Assembly: GCF_005280735.1 (NCBI RefSeq)
Contig: NZ_CP040077.1
Coordinates: forward strand, 1,364,001-1,428,000
DNA from: Trinickia violacea
Lineage (GTDB): Bacteria > Pseudomonadota > Gammaproteobacteria > Burkholderiales > Burkholderiaceae
DNA: 64,000 nucleotides
Reading direction: 5' to 3'
Within the stretch, counting starts at the first letter, position 1, and the number at the start of each line of letters is the position of its first letter. Under the pieces are notes generated by a model. It worked only from the letters and a program-made list of their open reading frames with translations. It searched no databases and was not told where the DNA came from. Below are positions 36,453 through 45,157 of this stretch, one piece after another. The position numbers were made by a program, and so were the translations under genes.

Positions 36453-36799
36453 ACGTGACCCGCTTCGACGAGGCGCCTGAGTACTTTCCCGCGAATCACG
36501 TTCTGATGCGCTGCGTGCGGTTGCAGGGGCACGAGGCCGGGCCGGCAGAATCGCTGTGGCTTGGCGTGTCCACGCTCGAACCGGGCGGATACACGACGAT
36601 GGACGCGTCTTCCGTCGAAAAGCACTACGTGGTCCTCGCGGGCGAGGTCTGCGTGGCGACCGACGACGGGGAGGTCGCCTTGCGGACGTTCGATTCGTGC
36701 CGGCTCGCGCCCGGTGAGCGCCGCGCATTGCATAACCGTTCCGGTCGGCCTGCACAACTGCTGCTGGCGATGCCTTTCGCGCGACCGGCCCCGCGTTGA
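36449..36799 (+). CDS. Cupin-domain protein
   Basis: 116 residues, start overlapping the MDR stop (ATGA). One cupin barrel: EPGGYTTMDASSVEKHYVVLAGEVCV and APGERRALHNRSG. The first cupin motif normally has two His; here one (EKHY) remains with Glu, and the second motif keeps His (ALHN), so metal binding is possible but incomplete. Small cupins in aromatic operons act as isomerases, decarboxylases or sensors. Function unknown. Confidence 0.85.
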   Translation: MNVTRFDEAPEYFPANHVLMRCVRLQGHEAGPAESLWLGVSTLEPGGYTTMDASSVEKHYVVLAGEVCVATDDGEVALRTFDSCRLAPGERRALHNRSGRPAQLLLAMPFARPAPR

Positions 36800-36842
36800 G
36801 CGAGTTCATGCGGCGCGACGGCAATTCGCGGAGGCTGCGCGC

Positions 36843-37604
36843 GTGAGCGATCGCGCCTGCCAGGTGGCGGACCTGCAACTCGGGCCGTCTGAACGGCGCG
36901 ATCTCCCGCGTGACGCGAGCGGACGGTTCTTGTATGTCGGGCGCGGCGGGATCTGGGTCGCCAGCGCACGCCGTGCGTACTGCCTGACACGCGGCAGCGG
37001 CATCTGGTTGCCGCCTTCGGCTGCGTATCGGGTCTACGCGGCCTATGAGGCGCAATGGTGCGAGTTGCGGGTGGCGCCCGCGCTGAGCGCCGGGTTCGTT
37101 CGCCCAGGTCGAGTCGAGCAGTGTTCGAGCGTGCTCGCGTCGCTGCTTTCCTCAGGTGGACGACAGGCGCTCGCGCGCTCCCCGCAGGCGGCCGTCGCGT
37201 TGCTGTTCGACGAATTGCGCGCCGCGGGAAACGGGGCGTGGGGGCTCGCCATCGACATGCCGTCGCCACGCAGCCGGGTCGCGGAACTGTGTGATGCATG
37301 GATCCTGAATCCGCGCCGTGACATGCGTCTCGACGAGGTGGCCAGTCAGGCGGGGGTCAGCATCCGCACCCTGCATCGGATCTTCGTCGGCGAGCTTGGC
37401 ACGAGCGCGGGGCGATGGCGCAGACATGCGCAGATCGGCGCCGGCATGTGTGCGCTGGCCCTCGACTTTCCCGTCGCGGAAATCGCTCACGGTCTAGGTT
37501 TCACTGCGAGCGCGTTTTCAACGTTCTTCAAGGCACAGGTCGGCTGTGCCCCGCGGGAATGGTTGGCGCAGCGTCGCGCGCCAGCTCAAGAGGACCCAGC
37601 ATGA
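36843..37604 (+). CDS. AraC family transcriptional regulator
   Basis: 253 residues from GTG at 36843, chosen because GGAGG lies 8 nt upstream; the open frame extends back to 36561 inside the cupin gene. N-terminal cupin-like sensor, then two HTH motifs (LDEVASQAGVSIRTLHRIF and FPVAEIAHGLGFTASAFSTFFKAQVG). Last gene of the dioxygenase operon, so it probably gives pathway-specific activation on top of LacI control. Convergent with the LacI gene (19-bp gap). Confidence 0.9.
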   Translation: MSDRACQVADLQLGPSERRDLPRDASGRFLYVGRGGIWVASARRAYCLTRGSGIWLPPSAAYRVYAAYEAQWCELRVAPALSAGFVRPGRVEQCSSVLASLLSSGGRQALARSPQAAVALLFDELRAAGNGAWGLAIDMPSPRSRVAELCDAWILNPRRDMRLDEVASQAGVSIRTLHRIFVGELGTSAGRWRRHAQIGAGMCALALDFPVAEIAHGLGFTASAFSTFFKAQVGCAPREWLAQRRAPAQEDPA

Positions 37605-37623
37605 CCGCCCCGAAGGCGGCGGT

Positions 37624-38700
37624 TCAGCGCGCCTGGGCCGCTGAGCGCGAACGCGAGGTGGCTTGGCGCGGCGCGGCGGTCGATCCACGCACCATGAGTT
37701 CGGGGGGGAGCGTGATGCGCAGCGGCGCGGCGCCCGGCGTCGAGATCATGCCGAGCAGCAAGCGCGCTGCCTGCCGGCCCATCTCGTGATGCTGAATTCG
37801 CAATGTCGTAAGCGGGGGATGCAGCATGTCGACGAGCGGCATGTCGTTGTGGCCGATCAGCGAGATGTCTTTGGGACACTCGATCCGGAGCGCTGCGAAC
37901 ACGTCGTAGCAGCCGAGCGCGATGAGATCGTTTGCAGCCACGATCGCGGTGACGTTGCGGTGGGCCTTGAGCAACTGCTCGCACGCGACCCGGCCGGCCT
38001 CGCGCGTGAATTCTTCGGCCTCGAAGACGACGGTCGAGCTCAGGCCGTGCTGCTGCGCCGCGATCTGGAAACCCTGAAGCCGGGACAGGCCGGTGGCGAG
38101 CCGCTCCGGCCCGGACAAATGCGCGATGCACGTGTGCCCGAGCTTGACCAGATGCTCGACCGCAAGCCGCATGGAAAGGAAGTCGTCGTTGACGACTTCC
38201 GGAACCTGCCCGCCGTCCTCGCCGCGATTCACGAGCACCACGGGTACGCCGTCGCGCATGCAGCGGCGCACCAGCGGGTCGTGCCGTGACGCCGTCGCGA
38301 GCACCAGTCCGTCCACCTGGCGCTCGAGCATTTGCTCGAGCATGCGCTCCTGGTCCTTCGGCTTGCCGACGACATTGGCGATCAGCACGCCGTAGCCCTC
38401 GGCAGCCAACGCTTCCGAGATGCCGCAGACGATCGGCGGAAAGACCGGGTTTTCGATGTCGGGCAGGCAAACTCCGATCACTCTTGACTGACCGCCGCGC
38501 AGCGCGGAGGCGAGCCGGTTCTGCCGATAGCCGAGGGACTTTGCGGCCGCAAGCACTCTGCGCACCACTTCGTCGCCGATCAGGTGGCGCGTGTCCGGAT
38601 TCAGAACTCTCGACACGGTGGAAGCGTTGACGGAGGCTGCGGCGGCGACTTCGCGAATGGTGACGCGGCCGGCGCCGCGCGTGTCTGGTGTATTGGCCAT
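37624..38700 (-). CDS. LacI family transcriptional repressor
   Basis: 358 residues. N-terminal LacI HTH and hinge helix (VTIREVAAAASVNASTVSRVLN) followed by a periplasmic-binding-protein-like effector domain. It sits between the dioxygenase operon and the ABC importer genes and is divergent from the latter. Three LacI-class palindromes in front of both operons are its likely targets, and 38823-38838 could also govern its own promoter. The C-terminal 20 residues are Arg/Ser-rich, beyond the normal fold. The effector is probably the imported compound or a breakdown product. Confidence 0.93.
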   Translation of the reverse strand: MANTPDTRGAGRVTIREVAAAASVNASTVSRVLNPDTRHLIGDEVVRRVLAAAKSLGYRQNRLASALRGGQSRVIGVCLPDIENPVFPPIVCGISEALAAEGYGVLIANVVGKPKDQERMLEQMLERQVDGLVLATASRHDPLVRRCMRDGVPVVLVNRGEDGGQVPEVVNDDFLSMRLAVEHLVKLGHTCIAHLSGPERLATGLSRLQGFQIAAQQHGLSSTVVFEAEEFTREAGRVACEQLLKAHRNVTAIVAANDLIALGCYDVFAALRIECPKDISLIGHNDMPLVDMLHPPLTTLRIQHHEMGRQAARLLLGMISTPGAAPLRITLPPELMVRGSTAAPRQATSRSRSAAQAR

Positions 38701-38822
38701 GGAACCCGTTGGTCGATTTCGGCCGATTATAGATGCAAAGGGTTGCTTTCGATGTCGCAGTAAAAACCCTCATGTTTTCAGGCGCTAAAACGCTTGGACA
38801 TTGCGTGGCTCGCCGGTAGGAT

Positions 38823-38838
38823 ATGCACACGTTTGCAT
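38823..38838. promoter_or_regulatory. LacI-type operator 2
   Basis: ATGCACACGTTTGCAT, one mismatch between half-sites. Directly downstream of a -10 element (38817-38822). Confidence 0.78.
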
Positions 38839-38933
38839 GAAGCTGGCGCGAGCCAATCGCTTGATTCGCCTCACGGTCGCGAAATGTGCGCTGCAATATG
38901 GGGTCGGAGAAAAGCATCGATTCGCGGGTAGTC

Positions 38934-38949
38934 ATGCAAACGGTCGCAT
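38934..38949. promoter_or_regulatory. LacI-type operator 3
   Basis: ATGCAAACGGTCGCAT followed by ATAGGAG, an arrangement nearly identical to operator 1 with its ATAGGAG tail (32330-32350), as if the whole operator-leader unit had been copied. Confidence 0.75.
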
Positions 38950-39038
38950 AGGAGCATCTAAACGTGCCGCGACGCTGGCGAGGCCGCTTTCGCGTCGCGG
39001 CGTCGGCAATGTGCAGGATTACGTGGAGGGAGACGAAC

Positions 39039-40037
39039 TTGAAAGTAGAACGGATGCCATCAGGCAATAGGTCGCGGGGGCGCATCGCCATCGCGTGTGC
39101 CGTCGCGCTTGGTGTGAGTCATGCATCGAGCGCTTTCGCGGCTGGCGAGAATCTTGCCGCTTTCTACAAGAACCAGGTCGATCCGCATTTCGCGCTGGTG
39201 CACGCCGGCGTCGATGCGGAGGCGAAGCTGCTTGGCGTGTCGGTGACGCACTACGCGCCGACGCGGCCCAACGATCTCGGGGAGCAATTGAGCGAACTCG
39301 AGGATGTGAGCGTAAAGAAACCGGGCGCGGTGCTGTTCATGGGGGTGAACCCGCGCGGCGTGGTGCCCGAGATCGAGAAGCTGAACGCCATCGGCATTCC
39401 GGTCGTCAACTACAACGACCGGGTTGCGGGCGGCGCATTCGCGTCGGTGGTCGTGGCCGACGACTTCAATCTCGGCCTCGAGATCGCGCGATACCTGTTC
39501 ACGAACATGGGGGGCAAGGGAAATGTCGTCATCCTCGAAGGCGTGAAGGGCTCGACCACGAGTGACGAGCGCGTGCGGGGCTTCCGCAAGGCGCTCGAAG
39601 CATTCCCGGGCATCCATCTGCTCGCCTCGCAGCCGGCGAACTATCAACGCTTGCAGGCCCTTCAGGTGACGGAGAACCTGATCCAGGCGAACCCGAAGAT
39701 CGACGGCGTGCTCGCTGCGGCGGACGTGATGGCGATGGGGGCCATCGAGGCGCTGGAGGCCGCCGGCCAGAAGCAGACGAAGGTGGTCGGCATTGGCGGC
39801 GTGCCGGAGTCGGTCAAGGCGATCAAGGACGGCCGCCTGCTCGCCACCGCCGAATTCAACGGCTTCAAGATGGGCTGCATCGCGACGATGGCGGCGGTCC
39901 GAACGCTTCGCAAGGAACCCGTTCCGAAGACGATCTTGTTGAAGGGCATCGTGATCGACAAGACCAACTACGCGCCATTCGAACTTCCCGGCGACCAGCG
40001 GCAATGCCCGGCATGGGATGACGTAGCCAGCAATTGA
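39039..40037 (+). CDS. Sugar-type ABC transporter, periplasmic substrate-binding protein
   Basis: About 332 residues from a TTG start (GGAGG 9 nt upstream); a GTG at 38964 opens a longer frame but lacks a site and would bury the signal peptide. Basic N-region, hydrophobic core and AFA end (IAIACAVALGVSHASSAFA) form a Sec signal. The mature chain is an RbsB-like type I binding protein (VNPRGVVPEIEKLNAIGIPVVNYNDRVAG, LEGVKGSTTSDERVRGF). It heads the CUT2-type importer operon. Ligand unknown; sugars, polyols and some ring compounds are taken up by this family. Confidence 0.9.
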   Translation: MKVERMPSGNRSRGRIAIACAVALGVSHASSAFAAGENLAAFYKNQVDPHFALVHAGVDAEAKLLGVSVTHYAPTRPNDLGEQLSELEDVSVKKPGAVLFMGVNPRGVVPEIEKLNAIGIPVVNYNDRVAGGAFASVVVADDFNLGLEIARYLFTNMGGKGNVVILEGVKGSTTSDERVRGFRKALEAFPGIHLLASQPANYQRLQALQVTENLIQANPKIDGVLAAADVMAMGAIEALEAAGQKQTKVVGIGGVPESVKAIKDGRLLATAEFNGFKMGCIATMAAVRTLRKEPVPKTILLKGIVIDKTNYAPFELPGDQRQCPAWDDVASN

Positions 40038-40132
40038 CGCGACGGCGGGCCACGCGGGGCGCATTCAGGTGCGGCGCCCCAAGGCGCCTCGCGCGTCGTG
40101 GCCGCCGCTTCGTCAGCACCGCAGAGGCGAAC

Positions 40133-41644
40133 ATGGAAACCACGACTTCGACCGAGCGCGTGCCGCGGCTCGAGTTACGCAAGATCTGCAAGAGCTTCCC
40201 CGGCGTTCGCGCACTGACCGATGTTGATCTGCAGTTGTATCCCGGCGAGGTCCACATGCTCCTCGGCGAAAACGGCGCGGGGAAATCGTCGCTGATGAAG
40301 GTGCTGTTCGGCGCTTATCGCGCCGATTCCGGCGCGTTTTTCTTCGACGGCGAGCCGATTGCGATCGACTCGCCGGCCGACGCGAAGCGGTTGGGCATCG
40401 CCGTGATCTTTCAGGAATTCTCACTAGTTCCGCATCTGTCGATCGCGCAGAACATCTATCTCGGGCGCGAACCACGCAATCGTCTTGGTCTCGTCGACCA
40501 TCGCAGAATGCACGCCGACGCCTCGGCACTGCTCCGCGAACTGGGGCTCGCGTATGACACGCGGGCCCACGTAGCCGATCTCGGCGTTGCGCAGCAGCAG
40601 ATGGTGGAGATCGCGAAGGCGCTGTCGCACGACGCGCGCGTGCTCGTCATGGACGAGCCGACCGCGGCCATTTCGGACCGCGAGGCCGAAGCGCTCTTTG
40701 CAGTCGTCCATCAATTGCGCGACGCCGGCGTGGCGATCGTCTACATCTCGCATCGGATGAAGGAAGTCTTTGACCTCGGCGATCGCGTGACGGTGTTGCG
40801 CGACGGACGCCTCGTGAAATCGATGCCGGCTGCCGAGACGACGGCCGAGGCACTGATCGCGCTGATGGTCGGCCGTCCGGTAGGAACCGTGTACCAACGG
40901 CGCTATTTCGGCACGCCCGGCGAAGTCGCACTCGACGTGCAGCAACTGACGACGGCGACCGGTGTGAAGGGCGTCGATCTCCAGGTCAGATGCGGCGAAA
41001 TCGTCGGCCTGTCCGGACTTGTCGGTGCGGGGCGCACTGAAGTGGTCCGCGCGGTGTTCGGCGCTGATCCGGTTCAGGGCGGCCGCATCGAGATCTTCGG
41101 CGAGCCGGTGACGGGCGGGCCCGACAAAGTGGCGGCGCGCGGCGTGGGCTTGATTCCTGAAAACCGCAAGCAGGAAGGGTTGGCGCTGAACCGCTCGGTC
41201 CACGAGAACCTGCTCGCAGCGAGCCTGTGGCGGCTCTTTCCAAAAGGCTGGTATCGCGCGGAGCGGGCGCGGCGCGCAACGCAGGAACTGATCGAGACGC
41301 TGCGCATCGCCCCGGGAGATCCGGCAAAGCGCGCGCGGTTCCTGAGCGGCGGCAATCAGCAAAAGATCGTGATCGGCAAATGGCTCAGCGCCCGCTGTCG
41401 CCTCTTCATCTTCGACGAACCGACGCGCGGCATCGACATCGGCGCGAAGACGGAAATCTTCAACTTGATCGAGCGGCTGGTGGAAGAGGGGGCGGCCGTG
41501 CTGCTGATCAGTTCCGAACTCACGGAAATCGTGCACGTTTGCGACCGCGCGTATGTGATGCGCGAGGGCGCCATCTCGGGCGAACTGCCGCGCGACCGGT
41601 TGAGCGAGCAGAACATTCTTGGTTTGGCCATGCATGGAGGGTAA
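40133..41644 (+). CDS. Sugar-type ABC transporter, double ATP-binding subunit
   Basis: 503 residues, normal for RbsA/MglA-type CUT2 proteins with two fused ATPase halves. First half: Walker A GENGAGKSS, Q-loop VIFQEFSLVPHL, Walker B VLVMDEPTAAI; its signature is weak (LGVAQQQ rather than LSxGxxQ). Second half: degenerate Walker A GLVGAGRTEV, as usual in this family, and canonical signature LSGGNQQK with Walker B FIFDEPTRGIDIG. Start Met at 40133 has AGAGG upstream. Confidence 0.95.
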   Translation: METTTSTERVPRLELRKICKSFPGVRALTDVDLQLYPGEVHMLLGENGAGKSSLMKVLFGAYRADSGAFFFDGEPIAIDSPADAKRLGIAVIFQEFSLVPHLSIAQNIYLGREPRNRLGLVDHRRMHADASALLRELGLAYDTRAHVADLGVAQQQMVEIAKALSHDARVLVMDEPTAAISDREAEALFAVVHQLRDAGVAIVYISHRMKEVFDLGDRVTVLRDGRLVKSMPAAETTAEALIALMVGRPVGTVYQRRYFGTPGEVALDVQQLTTATGVKGVDLQVRCGEIVGLSGLVGAGRTEVVRAVFGADPVQGGRIEIFGEPVTGGPDKVAARGVGLIPENRKQEGLALNRSVHENLLAASLWRLFPKGWYRAERARRATQELIETLRIAPGDPAKRARFLSGGNQQKIVIGKWLSARCRLFIFDEPTRGIDIGAKTEIFNLIERLVEEGAAVLLISSELTEIVHVCDRAYVMREGAISGELPRDRLSEQNILGLAMHGG

Positions 41645-41646
41645 CG

Positions 41647-42627
41647 ATGTCACGCGATGGGAAGCAGGACAGGAAAGTCGACACGGCACGGCGCAGGCGG
41701 CCGCTGCCTTCGATCGTATGGGCGAGCGCCGTGCTTGCCGTGGCGGCGTCGATCGGCGTGCCGGGATTCGCGTCGCGCGCCAACGTGACCGATATCGGTC
41801 TGCAAATCGCGATGCTCGTGATGATGGCGATGCCGATGACACTCGTCATCCTCAGCGAAGGGCTCGACCTCTCGGTGGGTGCGCTGCTTAGCCTGTGCGG
41901 CGTGGTTTTCGCCATGACGCTGGGAGCAGGGTTCGGCATGGCGGCCGCACTATTGAGCGCGGCGGCGGTGGGCATGGCGATCGGCTTCGTGAACGGCACG
42001 CTCGTCGCAAGGCTCGGACTGCCGCCCTTCGTCGTGACGCTGGGCACGCTCGGCATCTCACAGGGCATCGCGCTCGCCTTGACCGACGGCAACGCCGTCG
42101 TGGTCGGCACGCCCGCGGTCGCGCAACTGTACGCGTGGTCGGCGTTCGGCGTGCCGTTTCCGGTCCTCTGCGCGCTGGCGGCCTATGCGGCGATGCATCT
42201 GCTGCTCTATCACACGAAGTTCGGCACCTACGTGTTCGCCATCGGCGGAAATCGGGAAGCACTCGTGCTGGCAGGCGTGAAGGCGAGGGCATTTCACGTC
42301 GCGATCTACGCATTGAGCGGCCTTTTTGCCGGTCTTGCCGCACTGCTCCTGGTCGGCCGCATGAACGCCGCGGAACCGGCGTCGGCGATCGGCATGGAGT
42401 TCGACGCGATTGCCGCGGTCGTGCTCGGGGGCACCTCGTTCGAGCGCGGCGAAGGCGGATTGCCCGGCACGGTGATGGGCGTCGTGACGATCGGGGTGCT
42501 GCGCAATGCGCTCAACCTGCTCGGCGTCGAGTCGTCCCTTCAGGTGGTGTCGGTGGGCATGCTGGTTCTGCTCGTCGTCGTTGTCGACAGCGTTCGCAAA
42601 TCCCGTGTCATTGGAGTGCAAGCATGA
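41647..42627 (+). CDS. Sugar-type ABC transporter permease 1
   Basis: 326 residues, start 3 bp after the ATPase stop. Multi-helix CUT2 permease with the family segments LVILSEGLDLSVGALLSL and FVVTLGTLGISQGIALAL, and the EAA-like loop YVFAIGGNREALVLAGVK. Partner of the next permease. Confidence 0.94.
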   Translation: MSRDGKQDRKVDTARRRRPLPSIVWASAVLAVAASIGVPGFASRANVTDIGLQIAMLVMMAMPMTLVILSEGLDLSVGALLSLCGVVFAMTLGAGFGMAAALLSAAAVGMAIGFVNGTLVARLGLPPFVVTLGTLGISQGIALALTDGNAVVVGTPAVAQLYAWSAFGVPFPVLCALAAYAAMHLLLYHTKFGTYVFAIGGNREALVLAGVKARAFHVAIYALSGLFAGLAALLLVGRMNAAEPASAIGMEFDAIAAVVLGGTSFERGEGGLPGTVMGVVTIGVLRNALNLLGVESSLQVVSVGMLVLLVVVVDSVRKSRVIGVQA

Positions 42628-43631
42628 GTATCGAGAATCACACCCGGTCCCTGTGGGCTCAAGTGGGCCAGTTCGATGTCCGCCGTCGCGTGCGCGAGGA
42701 GCCCGCCGGGCTGATCTCTCGCGCGATCCTGGTGGGGGCGATCGCGCTGGCGCTCGCCGTGGCAACCGACGGATTCGCCACCTCCGCGAATCTGCTGAAC
42801 GTCATGCGGCAGGCAAGCCTGATGTTCCTGCTGGCCTCCGGCCTCACGCTCGTGATCCTTTCCGGCGGCTTCGATTTGTCGATAGCGGCCAACATGACAT
42901 TGTCCGCATGCCTTGCCGCCGGTGCGATGAAGTCGGGTGGATCGCCGGTGCTGGCGGTCGCGACCGCGCTTCTATGCGGCACATCGATCGGGCTGTTGAA
43001 CGGACTCGCCGTGACGTTCCTGAGGCTGCCGCCTTTTCTGGCGACATACGGAATGCTGTGGGTCGTGCAGGGGCTCGCCTTTCACTACATGGGCGGAAAC
43101 GAAATCTTTGGGTTTCCTGAGGGATTTCGGGCGCTCGGCACAGGATTCTGGTGGCACGTGCCGTTGCCGGTCTACATGATGCTGTTCGTGTTGATCGGCG
43201 GCACCGTTGTCACAGCTTGTCTGAACTTCGGCCGCGAGATCTATGCCATCGGCGCCAATGCTGAGGCGGCGCGGCTCTCCGGCATTCCCGTGCGGCGGCG
43301 CCGGATCGCTGTCTATACGATCAGCGGCCTGATGGCGGGGATCGCCGCGATCGTATTCCTCGCGCGAGTCAACGCGGCGGACTCGGCGATGGGAGAACCG
43401 ATTCTGCTGCCTGCGATTGCCGCGATTCTGATCGGCGGCGCGTCGCTATTTGGCGGAACGGGGTCGTTGCTGGGCACGGTCTTCGGGTGCGTGATCCTCG
43501 CGCTGGTCATCGACGGGATGAACCTGTTGAACCTCAACGCGAACTGGCAGCCGCTGGTCGTGGGCACTGTCTTGCTGATCGCCGTGCTCGCCGATGCGCT
43601 CGGCCGCCGGCATGCGGAGAAGGCCCGCTAA
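42624..43631 (+). CDS. Sugar-type ABC transporter permease 2
   Basis: 335 residues, start overlaps the preceding stop (ATGA). Second CUT2 permease (LVILSGGFDLSIAANMTL, PPFLATYGMLWVVQGLAFHYMGG, EIYAIGANAEAARLSGIP), moderately similar to permease 1, so the importer is a heterodimer. Two different permeases in a CUT2 system are less common than a homodimer and are typical of some ribose/autoinducer-type and other carbohydrate importers. Confidence 0.94.
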   Translation: MSIENHTRSLWAQVGQFDVRRRVREEPAGLISRAILVGAIALALAVATDGFATSANLLNVMRQASLMFLLASGLTLVILSGGFDLSIAANMTLSACLAAGAMKSGGSPVLAVATALLCGTSIGLLNGLAVTFLRLPPFLATYGMLWVVQGLAFHYMGGNEIFGFPEGFRALGTGFWWHVPLPVYMMLFVLIGGTVVTACLNFGREIYAIGANAEAARLSGIPVRRRRIAVYTISGLMAGIAAIVFLARVNAADSAMGEPILLPAIAAILIGGASLFGGTGSLLGTVFGCVILALVIDGMNLLNLNANWQPLVVGTVLLIAVLADALGRRHAEKAR

Positions 43632-43950
43632 TCGCCGCCGCGTTGCAGGGCACAACAAAGAGACGATTTGATAAGCGGCGGGACTGTTCGGCGACCGTGC
43701 ATGACAGAGTTTTCCGTAGCATTGATGTAACGACGCCGCATGCGGCGTGCCTTGAAAACCGCAGCAACGGATTTAGCCACTGCGGTCAACCGGGCGAACG
43801 ATCCGTTATCGATTTTGAATGCCGCTGACCGGCATCGCTTCATCGGAACGGAATCGAAATAACAAAATAAATTCGTAGTACGAATTGTATAACGATCGAA
43901 ATACGACATGCACCAGTTAATGGTTTGCTGACATGGAGGGGATGGTGGAG
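43632..43950. promoter_or_regulatory. Intergenic region with porin promoter
   Basis: No gene fits. A perfect 17-bp palindrome (43870-43886) is followed by TATAAC (43888-43893), a good -10, about 60 bp before the porin start. I found no copy of the LacI-type operator here, so the porin may answer to another regulator. Confidence 0.5.
43870..43886. promoter_or_regulatory. Perfect palindrome upstream of the porin gene
   Basis: AATTCGTA-G-TACGAATT, 8-bp arms about one base. It overlaps the space between -35 and -10 of the porin promoter and has the symmetry of a dimeric regulator site. Confidence 0.6.
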
Positions 43951-45054
43951 ATGAAAAGAAGGATGATCGCGGCGTCGATTGTTGCGGCAATCAGCAGCAC
44001 GGCGTTCGCACAGAGCAGCGTCACGCTTTCGGGCAGGATCGACGAAGGTCTAACGTATGTCTCGAAAGACGGAGGGAGCAGCAACACGAAGATGGACAGC
44101 GGCGTGCTGTTTCCGAACCTGTGGATACTTTCAGGCACTGAGGATCTCGGCGGCGGAAACAAGGCATTGTTCAAGCTGTCGTCGATCTACAACCTGAACA
44201 ACGGAGAACTGGGCCAGCCCAACACGCTGTTCGGGCAGCAGGCCTGGGTGGGCTTGCAGACCAAGTACGGCACGATTTCGTTGGGCAATCAGTTCGATTT
44301 CAGCGCCGACTACTTCGGGCAGTTCAACGTCAGCTCGTCGGGCAGCGGCTATGCGATTCACCAGGGCGACTTCGACCACACCAACAACGACCGGATCAAG
44401 AACTCGATCAAGTACGTCAGCCCGACATGGGGCGGGTTCTCGTTCGGCGCGATGTACGGATTCAGCAACACGGCGGGAAGCTTTCACGACAACAGTGGCT
44501 GGAGTGCAGGCGTGCAGTATGCGAACGGTCCGCTGACGGTCGCGGCTGCGTACACCTATGTCGCGACACCGACTTTGGATCCGTATGCACAGATCGGCAC
44601 GCACACGTTTTTCGGTTTGCAGGTGGCGAGCGTGTCGAACAACGTCGCTACGGATCTCGAGCCCAATTTTCAGATCCGCTCGCTGGGTACGTTGGGCGTC
44701 GGCGCGTCTTACGCGATCGGTGACTTCACGCTCTACGGCAACTTCAGCGACACGGTGCTGAAGTACCTGGACGAGACGTCTGTCATGCACGTCTACGAAG
44801 GGGGCGCCACCTGGCAGCTGACACCTGCAACCCAATTGGTGGCGGGCTATCAGCACACGACGTTCGAAGGACATGCGTGGAATCAGGTGACCGCCGCCGC
44901 GCTTTACGCGTTGTCGAAGCGGACCCAGGTCTATGTGTCGTCCGACTACCTGAAGGCATCGGCCGGCGTCGATCCCGTGATCGGCGCGAGCTTTGCGCCA
45001 TCGCTGGCGGGGCAGCAGGCCGACGTGCGCATCGGTATCTATCACACCTTTTAG
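43951..45054 (+). CDS. Gram-negative porin (OmpC-like, beta-proteobacterial type)
   Basis: 367 residues from MKRRMIAASIVAAISSTAFA (signal peptide, cleavage before QSSVTLSGR); GGAGGGG precedes by 9 nt. The mature part starts SSVTLSGRIDEGLTYVS and ends in IGIYHTF, with the C-terminal Phe required for outer-membrane assembly. A 16-stranded trimeric porin of the Burkholderia type. Between the importer operon and other secreted proteins, it probably admits the same substrate. Confidence 0.93.
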   Translation: MKRRMIAASIVAAISSTAFAQSSVTLSGRIDEGLTYVSKDGGSSNTKMDSGVLFPNLWILSGTEDLGGGNKALFKLSSIYNLNNGELGQPNTLFGQQAWVGLQTKYGTISLGNQFDFSADYFGQFNVSSSGSGYAIHQGDFDHTNNDRIKNSIKYVSPTWGGFSFGAMYGFSNTAGSFHDNSGWSAGVQYANGPLTVAAAYTYVATPTLDPYAQIGTHTFFGLQVASVSNNVATDLEPNFQIRSLGTLGVGASYAIGDFTLYGNFSDTVLKYLDETSVMHVYEGGATWQLTPATQLVAGYQHTTFEGHAWNQVTAAALYALSKRTQVYVSSDYLKASAGVDPVIGASFAPSLAGQQADVRIGIYHTF

Positions 45055-45157
45055 TCGAAGCTAGCGGCGCGCCGGCGGGCGCGCCGAAGGCGAACAGCTG
45101 CAACAACCTGTCCCAGCTTCGGCTGGAGCCATCAACGAGTGTAGGAGGAGGCGAAAC

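Larger units (their letters stand above)
38701..39038. promoter_or_regulatory. Control region between lacI-type gene and ABC importer operon
   Basis: On the plus strand TTGGAC (38794-38799) and TAGGAT (38817-38822) are 17 bp apart, and operator 2 begins at the next base, covering the presumed start site. Operator 3 lies 111 bp downstream in the leader. GGAGG at 39025-39029 serves the importer start. This geometry suits repression with DNA looping. Confidence 0.55.

Noticed and set aside
38964..39038. GTG start 25 codons upstream of the binding-protein start
   Set aside because: Although operator 3 plus ATAGGAG precedes it as for operator 1, the resulting N-terminus would put 25 extra residues in front of the signal peptide. 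Start at 39039 is better, but the upstream GTG could be a short leader.
40034..40132. N-terminal extension of the ABC ATPase frame
   Set aside because: Arg-rich, no family match; Met at 40133 has a ribosome-binding site and gives the standard length.
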